The notes beneath the pieces are model-generated. The model did no database searches. It saw only the letters and a program-made list of their open reading frames with translations, and was not told the DNA's origin. Made by a program: the position numbers and the translations under genes. A stretch of 64,000 nucleotides of DNA from Acinetobacter sp. ANC 3813 (GTDB lineage Bacteria; Pseudomonadota; Gammaproteobacteria; Pseudomonadales; Moraxellaceae): positions 40,478 through 104,477 of the forward strand of contig NZ_NEGK01000002.1 of the NCBI RefSeq assembly GCF_002135435.1, given 5' to 3'. Shown piece by piece: positions 54,591 to 63,177 of the stretch; the first letter of the stretch is position 1, and each line of letters begins with the position of its first letter.

Positions 54591-55739
54591 ATGAATTTTA
54601 ATTTAACGGAAGAACAGAATGCATTTGCAGAATCGGTACGCAAATTTGCCCAAAAGGAATTGTTAGATGGCGCATTAGAACGTGCCCATTCACATGATTA
54701 TCCTTGGGAAATAGCGGCTAAACTTTCAGAAATGGGTTTGCTGGGTATTACGCTGAAAGAAGAAGACGGTGGTATTGGTGGCACGCTGATGGATGCCGTG
54801 ATTGCTATTCAAGAATTGGCTCTCATTTGCCCAAAAAGCGCTGACGTCGTTCAGGCGGGTAACTTTGGTGCTATTCGTACCTTTGCAGAATACGCTTCTC
54901 CATATCTGAAAGAAAAATATCTTCCAGACCTATTGGCTGGTAAAAAACTACTTTCACTAGGTATGAGTGAGCCGGGTGCTGGTTCATCTGTGACTGAGCT
55001 GAAAACCTCTGCAGTAGAAGATGGCGATCATTACATTATCAATGGTTCTAAAGTCTTCTCAACTCACAGCCCACATGCTGATAGCTTCCTAATCTATGTC
55101 CGTTTTGGTGAAGGCCTAGATGGTATTGGTTCAGTCATGGTTGATCGTGGTACACCAGGTTTTGAAGTAGGTCAGCCTTCAGCATTTATGAGTGGTGAAG
55201 AGTGGTGTCAACTGTACTTTGATAACTGCCGTATCCCTAAAGAAAATGTGCTGCTAGGCCCAGGCGGTTTTAAAAAACAAATCTCAGGCTTTAATGTCGA
55301 ACGTATTGGTAATGCTTCACGTGCATTGGCTTTGGGCCGGCATGCGTTTAATGTTGCACGTCAGCACTGTTTAGACCGCGAACAGTTTGGAAAGGCGCTA
55401 TGTGAATTCCAAGGCTTGCAATGGAAGTTCTCGGAAATGGCACTGAAGCTTGAATCTGCACAGTTGCTGCTTTACCGTGCAGCAGTGAATGCAGATGGTG
55501 GATTGCCGTCTGCTTATGAAACCAGTGTTGCAAAACTGTCTTGCAACTTAGCTGGTTGGGAAGTTTCTAATGAAGCATTGCAGGCAATGGGTGGTTATGG
55601 TTATTCCACAGAGTCTTTGGTTGAGTACTGTGTGAAGCGCACCCGTGGCTGGATGATTGCAGGTGGCTCGATTGAAGTATTGAAAAACCGTATTGCAGAA
55701 GATGTATTTGGCCGTCGCTTTAATCAGCGCGCTAAGTGA
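54591..55739 (+). CDS. Acyl-CoA dehydrogenase, copy 1
   Basis: 382 residues. SEPGAGSS and the FAD-binding STHSPHAD/YGYSTE regions identify the family. The catalytic base at the usual C-terminal place is missing (GGSIEV instead of YEGT), and Glu237 in GFNVERIGN, at the isovaleryl/long-chain type position, is the likely base. The copy at 57213 is identical from about residue 212 to the end. It should form a trans-2-enoyl-CoA; a dicarboxyl-CoA substrate is inferred from the 3-oxoadipyl-CoA-type thiolase downstream. A seven-codon ORF overlaps the start. Confidence 0.88.
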   Translation: MNFNLTEEQNAFAESVRKFAQKELLDGALERAHSHDYPWEIAAKLSEMGLLGITLKEEDGGIGGTLMDAVIAIQELALICPKSADVVQAGNFGAIRTFAEYASPYLKEKYLPDLLAGKKLLSLGMSEPGAGSSVTELKTSAVEDGDHYIINGSKVFSTHSPHADSFLIYVRFGEGLDGIGSVMVDRGTPGFEVGQPSAFMSGEEWCQLYFDNCRIPKENVLLGPGGFKKQISGFNVERIGNASRALALGRHAFNVARQHCLDREQFGKALCEFQGLQWKFSEMALKLESAQLLLYRAAVNADGGLPSAYETSVAKLSCNLAGWEVSNEALQAMGGYGYSTESLVEYCVKRTRGWMIAGGSIEVLKNRIAEDVFGRRFNQRAK

Positions 55740-55771
55740 CCGACAACACACATATTTAAAGGATGAAAAAT

Positions 55772-57064
55772 ATGTATAGCAAATCAGAACAAATGGTTTC
55801 AGAACAAAAACCTAAATGGATTATGGCATTTATTTTTTGTTTTCTAGTGTTGCTGGTAGATGGCGCTGATATGTTGTTGCTGTCTTATAGTCTTTCAAGT
55901 ATTAAAGCGGAATTTGATCTAACATCATTTCAAGCAGGAATGCTCGGAAGCGTAACGCTTGCAGGTATGGCTGTCGGCGGTGTATTTGGCGGTTGGGCAA
56001 GTGATAAAATTGGCCGAGTCAAAGCAATTGCCTATAGCGTTATTATGTTTTCTGTTTTGACTGGGCTATTAGCTTTTGTAAATAATGTCTATGAATTTGC
56101 TTTTGTACGTTTTATTTCAGCTCTTGGACTAGGTACTGTTTACATGGTCTGTGCAGGTCTAATTGCTGAATTAGTTCCAACTAAAAGCCGAAATACAATT
56201 ATTGCTACCTTGATGGCAGGATGGACTTTTGGCTACATTGTGGCTTCAATCCTTGCAGGTATTATTATTCCTAGCTATGGATGGAGAATGCTATTCCTCG
56301 TCAGCGGTTCGGCGGCGATCATTGGTATTATTATGCCATTTTGTGTCAAAGAATCAGAATCTTGGTTAAAGGAGCGTCAAGAGCGATTAGCCAATAAGAA
56401 AAATATGATAAAAACAGATAACTCTGTTTTTAAAGCAATGATTAAAGACAAAGTAGTATTCAGAACTTTATTATTTTGGATTGCTGCCGCATCATTTCTG
56501 AACTTTGGATACTATGGTGTCAACAACTGGATGCCAATGTATTTAGAACAAGAATTAGGAATGAATTTTAAATCGCTCACCAACTTTTTGATTGGCAGTT
56601 ATGCCGCAATGATTGGCGGGAAAATTATTGCTGGCATGATGAGTGATAAAATTGGACGTAAACCTACGTTTATTATCGGTTCTGTCGCTACATCAATTTT
56701 TCTCATTATTATTGTAACACTGCATAACGAAACGAATATTCTTTGGCTCTTGGTTATCTTTGGTTTCGTATACGGCATGCCAATGGGTGTTTATAGCACT
56801 TATATGTCAGAAAGTTTTCCGACCCGTTTGCGCGGTACAGCCTTAGGTACTGCCCATAATGTCGGTCGTATAGGTTCCACAATTGCACCTGCTACAATTG
56901 GCTATATTGCTACAAATGGATCAATTGGTATGGGGTTCATGGTCATGGGAGCCGCATATCTGATATGCACGATACCTACATTCTTCATTAAAGAGAAAAT
57001 GTATGATCCTCATTCAAAAGACACTGAGGTCAATGTTGATAACAATGCTATAAAATCTGCTTAA
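55772..57064 (+). CDS. AAHS-like MFS transporter
   Basis: 430 residues from ATG 55772, eight bases after AAGGA; the ATG at 55763 overlaps the ribosome site. There are twelve spans. VDGADMLLLSYSLSSI resembles the D-G-x-D motif of aromatic acid symporters and SDKIGR lies in the helix 2-3 loop. It shares an operon with acyl-CoA dehydrogenase 1 (32-bp gap). It may take up a dicarboxylate or aryl-alkanoate. It is not closely related to the ACS transporter at 53079. Confidence 0.85.
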   Translation: MYSKSEQMVSEQKPKWIMAFIFCFLVLLVDGADMLLLSYSLSSIKAEFDLTSFQAGMLGSVTLAGMAVGGVFGGWASDKIGRVKAIAYSVIMFSVLTGLLAFVNNVYEFAFVRFISALGLGTVYMVCAGLIAELVPTKSRNTIIATLMAGWTFGYIVASILAGIIIPSYGWRMLFLVSGSAAIIGIIMPFCVKESESWLKERQERLANKKNMIKTDNSVFKAMIKDKVVFRTLLFWIAAASFLNFGYYGVNNWMPMYLEQELGMNFKSLTNFLIGSYAAMIGGKIIAGMMSDKIGRKPTFIIGSVATSIFLIIIVTLHNETNILWLLVIFGFVYGMPMGVYSTYMSESFPTRLRGTALGTAHNVGRIGSTIAPATIGYIATNGSIGMGFMVMGAAYLICTIPTFFIKEKMYDPHSKDTEVNVDNNAIKSA

Positions 57065-57072
57065 ATCAACTA

Positions 57073-57102
57073 AAAAAGCGCTCTATTCAGGGCGCTTTTT
57101 TT
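57073..57102 (+). terminator. Terminator of the dehydrogenase 1/transporter unit
   Basis: AAAAAGCGC, 10-base loop, GCGCTTTTT plus T-run. Confidence 0.88.
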
Positions 57103-57133
57103 ATTTTACATTTTCTCAAATAAGTCATAGCGT

Positions 57134-57151
57134 GATGATTTATTTGAAAAC
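57134..57151. promoter_or_regulatory. 18-bp element upstream of acyl-CoA dehydrogenase 2
   Basis: Same GATGATTTATTTGAAAAC as at 54517, in the same orientation, between the preceding terminator and the ATG at 57213. Confidence 0.55.
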
Positions 57152-57212
57152 ACAAAATATATAAAGTCCGTATTCTAATTCTATGAAATTGATTTGAAAT
57201 AGAGTTAGAAAC

Positions 57213-58361
57213 ATGAATTTTAATTTAACAGAAGAACAGAATGCATTTGCAGAATCGGTACGTAAATTTGCCCAAAAGGAATTGGCAAACGGGGCATTGG
57301 AACGTGCACATTCGCATGATTATCCTTGGGAAATAGCAGCTAAGCTTTCAGAAATGGGTTTGCTGGGTATTACGCTGAAAGAAGAAGACGGCGGTATAGG
57401 TGGCACACTAATGGATGCCGTAATTGCCATTCAGGAACTAGCTTTGGTTTGTCCGAAAAGCGCTGATGTCGTTCAAGCAGGTAACTTTGGTGCAATCCGT
57501 ACATTTGCCGAATACGCATCGCCATATTTGAAAGAAAAATTTCTACCCGATCTTTTAGCAGGAAAAACTTTATTAGCATTAGGCATGAGTGAACCGGGTG
57601 CTGGTTCGTCAGTAACTGAACTGAAAACTTCAGCAGTTGAAGATGGCGATCACTACATTATCAATGGTTCAAAAGTCTTTTCTACACATAGCCCGCATGC
57701 AGACACCTTTTTAATTTATGTACGTTTCGGTGCAGGTTTGGATGGCATTGGATCTGTGATTGTGGAACGCGGTACACCAGGCTTTGATGTGGGTCAGCCG
57801 TCTGCATTTATGAGCGGAGAAGAGTGGTGTCAGCTGTATTTTGAAAACTGCCGAATCCCTAAAGAAAATGTGCTGCTAGGCCCAGGCGGTTTTAAAAAGC
57901 AAATCTCAGGCTTTAATGTCGAACGTATTGGTAATGCTTCACGTGCCTTGGCTTTGGGCCGTCATGCGTTTAATGTTGCACGTCAGCACTGCTTAGACCG
58001 TGAACAATTTGGCAAAGCATTGTGCGAATTCCAAGGCTTGCAATGGAAGTTCTCTGAAATGGCACTGAAGCTTGAATCTGCACAGTTGCTGCTTTACCGT
58101 GCAGCAGTGAATGCAGATGGTGGATTGCCGTCTGCTTATGAAACCAGTGTAGCAAAATTGTCTTGCAACTTAGCAGGTTGGGAGGTTTCTAATGAAGCAT
58201 TGCAGGCAATGGGGGGTTATGGCTATTCCACAGAGTCTTTGGTTGAATACTGTGTGAAGCGTACCCGCGGTTGGATGATTGCAGGTGGCTCGATTGAAGT
58301 ATTAAAAAACCGTATTGCAGAAGATGTATTTGGCCGTCGCTTTAATCAGCGTGCTAAGTAA
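57213..58361 (+). CDS. Acyl-CoA dehydrogenase, copy 2
   Basis: 382 residues, paralogue of the gene at 54591. About 14 amino-acid differences all fall before residue 213; the last 170 residues are the same protein and differ only by synonymous changes in the DNA. It keeps Glu237 and the FAD motifs. It heads the operon with the ligase, bifunctional enzyme and perhaps the thiolase, so it is likely the main beta-oxidation dehydrogenase. The differences cluster in the N-terminal and middle domains, including SFLIYVRFGEG/TFLIYVRFGAG, and could alter chain preference. Confidence 0.88.
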   Translation: MNFNLTEEQNAFAESVRKFAQKELANGALERAHSHDYPWEIAAKLSEMGLLGITLKEEDGGIGGTLMDAVIAIQELALVCPKSADVVQAGNFGAIRTFAEYASPYLKEKFLPDLLAGKTLLALGMSEPGAGSSVTELKTSAVEDGDHYIINGSKVFSTHSPHADTFLIYVRFGAGLDGIGSVIVERGTPGFDVGQPSAFMSGEEWCQLYFENCRIPKENVLLGPGGFKKQISGFNVERIGNASRALALGRHAFNVARQHCLDREQFGKALCEFQGLQWKFSEMALKLESAQLLLYRAAVNADGGLPSAYETSVAKLSCNLAGWEVSNEALQAMGGYGYSTESLVEYCVKRTRGWMIAGGSIEVLKNRIAEDVFGRRFNQRAK

Positions 58362-58382
58362 ACTATCAGGGATTAAAAAGAA

Positions 58383-60482
58383 ATGAATTCAATGCTGAAA
58401 GAAGACGTGAAATTATCTGATGCTTTACTGAAGCCTAAAACAGTTGCTTTAGTGGGCATCTCTGATGATCAAAGTAAAACTGCAGGGCGCCCTTTACATT
58501 TTTTAAGAAATGCAGGCTATAAAGGTACAATTTATTGTATTAACCCGCGCAGAGAAACTGTACAGGGTGAAAAAGCGTATACCTCACTTACAAATTTGCC
58601 TGAAGTTCCAGATCATGTCTACGTGCTGACAGGTGCAGAACTAGCCTTAGAAGCTGTAGAGGAATGCGGAAAATTAGGTGTTCCTGTTGTGACACTCATT
58701 GCGAGTGGTTTTAGTGAGGCTGGCCATGAAGGCATTGAACGCGAAAATAAATTGCGCGAATTGAAGGCTAAGTATCAAACACGCATTCTGGGCCCTTCAA
58801 GTTTGGGGATTGTAAATCTTTATGAAGATTTATTCCTAACCGCAAATGCTGCATTTGCAGAACCCGGCTTGCCAAAAGGCGATATTTTCTGTGCTTCTCA
58901 TAGTGGCAGTATGATTGGCTCTTTGACATCACGTGGACGTAATCATCACACGGGCTTTTACGGTTTAGTATCTGTAGGTGGCGAGGTTGATTTAAGTGTT
59001 GGTGAAATTTGCTTAGCTACTTTAGACAACCCCGATATTCATGGCTATATGTTGTTTTTAGAGTCCATGCGCCATGCAGATAAATTGCGTGAATTTGCTG
59101 TAAAAGCTGCTGAGCTGAATCGTCCAGTTGTGGTGTTCAAACTAGGGCGTTCACAAGTTGCTGCAGATCTGGCTGTTTCTCACACAGGGTCTATGGCTGG
59201 TGAGGATGCTGTAGCTGAAGCATTCTTTAAAGATTGCGGTATTGCACGTGTAGAAACTCTAGATGGCTTCTTGAATGCGATTCCGCTGCTCAACAAAGTG
59301 CCATCACAAACTGCCAATAAAAAACAAATTAATGTAGGTGTTTTGACGACTACTGGCGGTGGTGCTGCAATGGTCGTTGATCAGCTCGGTATCCGTAATG
59401 TTTCAGTTGTATCACCTACTGACGAGACGATTGCCAAACTCAATGCACGCGGGGTAGAGGTTCATGCAGGCGGTATCATCGATTTAACACTAGCTGGTAC
59501 CAAGTATGAAGTGATGAAAGCTGCGCTAGAAGTGCTTGAAGAAGCACCTGAATTTGATCTGATACTAGTCGCTTCAGGTTCTTCAGCCCGTTATCATCCA
59601 GACCTTGCAGTTAAACCGATTGTTGACAGTATTTCGACTTACAAGAAGCCATTGGTAAGTTTCTTGGTTCCTGATGCACCAGAAGCTTTAAAGCAATTAA
59701 AACAGGCCGGCGTCCCTGCATTCCAATCCCCAGAAGCTTGCGCTGATGTAATTAATGCAGCATTTTCTCGTCGTCAACCGATGCCAATCCCTGCGCAAGT
59801 TTCTCAGCCTACAAAATCGACTACGGTCACTTTAGATGAAGATTCTGCTTATCAATTGCTAAGACCATTAGGCATTCAAAATGCTCCATATCAAGTGTTG
59901 AATGTTTCACAACCTAAAGCGTTGGACATCTCGTATCCAGTTGTTGTGAAAGTTTTGCATGATCAAATCAGTCATAAAACTGAAGTTGGGGGAGTTATTT
60001 TGCACGTACAAAATGACTCAGAGCTTCAAGCCGCGATTAATCAAATTAAGTCCAACGTTGAGAAACACTGCCCAAATCTGACTGTTGAAAAAGTTTTAGT
60101 CCAGTCGATGGTGAAAGGTCTTGGTGAAGTCTTAGTTGGTTTTAAACGTGACAAAGACGTGGGTCCGATTGTTATGCTGGCCGCAGGTGGCGTGCTAACT
60201 GAACTTTATAAAGACAGTTCAATGCGTTTAGCACCTGTAACGCTTGATTCAGCTTATGAAATGATTGCTGAAGTAAAAGGCTTAAAAGCTCTCGATGGTT
60301 TCCGTGGTAAGCAGAAAGGCGATTTAAAAGCGATTGCCGAAACTGTAGTGGCTTTCTCTCAGCTAGCAGAATCTAAGGAATACTACATTGAAGAAGCTGA
60401 AATGAATCCACTTATCGTAAACCCACAAGGACAAGGCGTTACAGCTGTGGATGCACTCGTACATATTGCCAAGGAAGGTTAA
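58383..60482 (+). CDS. ADP-forming acyl-CoA ligase (fused acetyl-CoA synthetase type)
   Basis: 699 residues. Domains in order: CoA-binding Rossmann domain (KTVALVGISDDQSKTAGRPL, about 15-120), succinyl-CoA-ligase-like domains (about 150-460, LGPSSLGIVNL and SHTGSMAGEDA), then an ATP-grasp domain (about 480-695, VVKVLHDQISHKTEVGGV and AAGGVLTELYKDS). It makes acyl-CoA from acid, CoA and ATP with ADP release. Followed after three bases by the bifunctional gene. It probably activates the dicarboxylate; it could also act on aryl acids. Confidence 0.87.
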   Translation: MNSMLKEDVKLSDALLKPKTVALVGISDDQSKTAGRPLHFLRNAGYKGTIYCINPRRETVQGEKAYTSLTNLPEVPDHVYVLTGAELALEAVEECGKLGVPVVTLIASGFSEAGHEGIERENKLRELKAKYQTRILGPSSLGIVNLYEDLFLTANAAFAEPGLPKGDIFCASHSGSMIGSLTSRGRNHHTGFYGLVSVGGEVDLSVGEICLATLDNPDIHGYMLFLESMRHADKLREFAVKAAELNRPVVVFKLGRSQVAADLAVSHTGSMAGEDAVAEAFFKDCGIARVETLDGFLNAIPLLNKVPSQTANKKQINVGVLTTTGGGAAMVVDQLGIRNVSVVSPTDETIAKLNARGVEVHAGGIIDLTLAGTKYEVMKAALEVLEEAPEFDLILVASGSSARYHPDLAVKPIVDSISTYKKPLVSFLVPDAPEALKQLKQAGVPAFQSPEACADVINAAFSRRQPMPIPAQVSQPTKSTTVTLDEDSAYQLLRPLGIQNAPYQVLNVSQPKALDISYPVVVKVLHDQISHKTEVGGVILHVQNDSELQAAINQIKSNVEKHCPNLTVEKVLVQSMVKGLGEVLVGFKRDKDVGPIVMLAAGGVLTELYKDSSMRLAPVTLDSAYEMIAEVKGLKALDGFRGKQKGDLKAIAETVVAFSQLAESKEYYIEEAEMNPLIVNPQGQGVTAVDALVHIAKEG

Positions 60483-60485
60483 GTC

Positions 60486-62534
60486 ATGACAGAAACGATT
60501 CATTATGAAATAGACGGTTCAATTGCGGTTATTGTGATCGATAATCCGCCTGTAAATACAGGGTCTTGGTCAGTACGTAAAGGACTGCTTGATGCCGTTG
60601 AAAAATTTACTCAAGATGACACACTAACAGCCGCTGTCATTATTGGTAAAGACAAAAACTTTATCTCTGGTTCAGACCTTAAGGAGTTTGGCAAACCAAT
60701 TACTCCGCCAGAGTTGCCTCAAGTGATCAAGGCAATTGAGGAATGTCCAAAACCGGTGATTGCAGCCATTAGCGGTGCAACTTTGGGTGGTGGATATGAA
60801 CTGGCCTTGGGCTGTGATGCACGCTTAGCATCAGAAAACACAATTGTTGGCTTGCCTGAAGTGACTTTAGGTATGCTGCCGGGTGCAGGTGGAACACAGC
60901 GCTTACCACGTTTAATTGGAATGGCTAAAAGCATCCAAGTCATCTGTTCAGGGAAGCGCTATAAATCACAAGAAGCGTTAAAGCTAGGGATGATAGATGT
61001 AATTGCAGAAGGTGAATTACGCCAATTTGCAGTAGAATTTGCGAAAACAGCGCAAAAAAATCCATTATCAAATAAAACTGTTGAAAAAGATGAATCCGCT
61101 GAATTTGATGCCATTGTAAAAAAAGCATTGAGGGTTGGAAAACACCGACCGCCTGTTCAAGAATCAATCCGTTTGATTAAGGGAACTGCTGATGTTGAGT
61201 TCTATGAAAGTTTGGCTGAAGAACGACGCGTCTTTCAGCAATTGCGTATAGGTGAAGAGGCTTTTGCGCGCAGGCATTTATTCTTTGCTGAAACAAATGC
61301 TAAAAAAGTCATTAATTTGAAAGAAGCTCCGCTTAAACCGCTTAAAAATATTGTTGTGGTAGGTGCAGGCACTATGGGAACTGGCATAGCTGTATCGGCT
61401 TTAAAAGCAGGGTTTCATGTCACTGTTTATGACCAATCAAAATCCATATTAGTGCAATGCAAATCGCGGATTGATTCCATTTATGAAGCAGATATAACAT
61501 CCGCACGTATTAAAACCGGACTAAGAGATGTTCAGCTTGCACAGCTTGAACTTAGCGATCATGAATCCGCATTTGAACATGCGGACTTAGTGATTGAAGC
61601 CGTTTTTGAAAATTTAGCGGTAAAACAAGATTTAATTCGAAAAGTTGAAAGTATTGCATCTGCAAACACCATTATTGCTAGCAATACTTCATATATTGAT
61701 TTGGATGAAATTGCAGAAGTCAGCCTTCGACCAGAAAACATTGTGGGGATTCATTTCTTTAACCCAGCGCATATCATGCGTTTAGTTGAAGTGATCCACG
61801 GAAATAATACGTCTCAAGAAGTCATCGCTACAGCATTTTCACTGGTTCAAAAATTAGGAAAACTCCCTATTATTTGTAAAAATTCCTTTGGATTTATTGG
61901 AAATCGTATATATGCGGCTTATCGATATCAATGTGAATTAATGCTGGAAGAGGGTGCATTACCACACCAAATTGATGAAGCAATTGAGCGTTATGGCTTT
62001 AATATAGGGCCGTTTGCGGTAGGTGATTTATCGGGCTTGGATATCGCATGGAATATGCGAAAAGCCAATGCGCATAAACGTAATCCTGAGGCGCGTTATG
62101 TTTCAATTCCAGATCAGATATGTGAATTAGGCCGTTTTGGTGTAAAAACTCAAGCAGGTTATTATAGCTACGCTGACGGAAAAAAGCAGATAGATCCCGT
62201 TATCACAGAGCTAATTATTCATGCCTCTGAACAGAAAAAAATTGTACGTAAAGAATTTAGTTCTGAGCAGATTGTAGAACGCATATTACTCACTATGGCC
62301 AATGAAGCAGCCTTGCTTTTGGCTGAGGGTGTGACAGCAAGAATGAATGATATTGATCTGGTGATGATCAATGGCTTTGGTTTTCCTAAATGGGAAGGTG
62401 GACCTGCGTATTGGGCGTCAAGACAGAATCTAGATGAACTCTATGAAAAACAAAAAGCTTTGGCTGAAGTTTCAGGCTCTGGTTTTATTGCTGGAGATAT
62501 TTCAATTTTTCAAAAACTTGCTAAAACAGCTTAA
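60486..62534 (+). CDS. Bifunctional enoyl-CoA hydratase/3-hydroxyacyl-CoA dehydrogenase
   Basis: 682 residues, FadB/FadJ type. The crotonase domain has the oxyanion segment ISGSDLKEF and the Glu pair in GGGYELALG and LPEVTLGMLPGAGGTQRLPR. A linker precedes the NAD domain (VVVGAGTMGTGIAVSAL), with the catalytic His in GIHFFNPAHIMRLVEVI and the C-terminal dehydrogenase helices. It converts 2-enoyl-CoA to 3-oxoacyl-CoA. Here that would be dehydroadipyl-CoA to 3-oxoadipyl-CoA. A strong terminator follows. Confidence 0.92.
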   Translation: MTETIHYEIDGSIAVIVIDNPPVNTGSWSVRKGLLDAVEKFTQDDTLTAAVIIGKDKNFISGSDLKEFGKPITPPELPQVIKAIEECPKPVIAAISGATLGGGYELALGCDARLASENTIVGLPEVTLGMLPGAGGTQRLPRLIGMAKSIQVICSGKRYKSQEALKLGMIDVIAEGELRQFAVEFAKTAQKNPLSNKTVEKDESAEFDAIVKKALRVGKHRPPVQESIRLIKGTADVEFYESLAEERRVFQQLRIGEEAFARRHLFFAETNAKKVINLKEAPLKPLKNIVVVGAGTMGTGIAVSALKAGFHVTVYDQSKSILVQCKSRIDSIYEADITSARIKTGLRDVQLAQLELSDHESAFEHADLVIEAVFENLAVKQDLIRKVESIASANTIIASNTSYIDLDEIAEVSLRPENIVGIHFFNPAHIMRLVEVIHGNNTSQEVIATAFSLVQKLGKLPIICKNSFGFIGNRIYAAYRYQCELMLEEGALPHQIDEAIERYGFNIGPFAVGDLSGLDIAWNMRKANAHKRNPEARYVSIPDQICELGRFGVKTQAGYYSYADGKKQIDPVITELIIHASEQKKIVRKEFSSEQIVERILLTMANEAALLLAEGVTARMNDIDLVMINGFGFPKWEGGPAYWASRQNLDELYEKQKALAEVSGSGFIAGDISIFQKLAKTA

Positions 62535-62565
62535 TCGGTTCTGTTTAAGTAAGAGTTGCCTATTC

Positions 62566-62591
62566 GCCTGACTTCGGTCAGGCTTTTTTTT
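62566..62591 (+). terminator. Terminator with a UUCG tetraloop
   Basis: GCCTGAC-TTCG-GTCAGGC followed by eight T. The stem is perfect and the C(UUCG)G loop is exceptionally stable, so read-through to the thioesterase should be low. Confidence 0.93.
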
Positions 62592-62689
62592 ACTTGAAAG
62601 AAAGACATGAGGTCGTGATTTTTTGGAAATTTTTATTAATTTCAATTCAATATAATCCAAATCAACAAATACTGACTTACATATTGAAC

Positions 62690-63139
62690 ATGAGTGATCA
62701 AAGCAGTTTAACGATGAGTGTATTGATGACACCGGATATGGCTAATTTTTCTGGCAATGTTCATGGGGGAACAATACTGAAGTTACTCGATCAGGTTGCT
62801 TATGCATGTGCCAGTCGTTATTCAGGAACCTACGTCGTTACTTTATCGGTCGATCAGGTTTTATTTAAGGAACCTATCAAAGTAGGAGAAATGGTTTCAT
62901 TTCTGGCAAATGTAAATTATGTCGGGCGAAGTTCTATGGAAATAGGTATTCGTGTTGAAGCTCAAAATATCCAAAGTCGCCAAATACGGCATACCAACAG
63001 TTGCTATTTCACAATGGTGGCAGTTGATAATAATGGTAAACCGTCTGCGATCGCTCCATTAAATGTTGATTCAGAACTTAAGAAATGCCGTTATGAAGCA
63101 ACTTTAAGACGTAAAAAAATACGCCTCCAAAATAATTGA
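62690..63139 (+). CDS. Hotdog-fold acyl-CoA thioesterase
   Basis: 149 residues from ATG 62690; the frame opens at 62594 but the added residues overlap the region after the terminator and look unlike the family. VHGGTILKLLDQVAYACASRYSG is the YciA/BFIT-type hotdog helix with the catalytic Asp, and VDQVLFKEPIKVGEMVSF follows. It releases CoA from acyl-CoA, possibly to prevent CoA trapping. The ribosome site is weak. It lies 38 bp before the third thiolase. Confidence 0.83.
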   Translation: MSDQSSLTMSVLMTPDMANFSGNVHGGTILKLLDQVAYACASRYSGTYVVTLSVDQVLFKEPIKVGEMVSFLANVNYVGRSSMEIGIRVEAQNIQSRQIRHTNSCYFTMVAVDNNGKPSAIAPLNVDSELKKCRYEATLRRKKIRLQNN

Positions 63140-63177
63140 ATTTAATCAACGACACATATCTATAAAAAGGATTTATG

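Noticed and set aside
54576..54599. Regulatory leader peptide before acyl-CoA dehydrogenase 1
   Set aside because: A seven-codon ATG frame overlaps the gene start, but its purine run can simply be the ribosome site, and the second copy lacks the frame.
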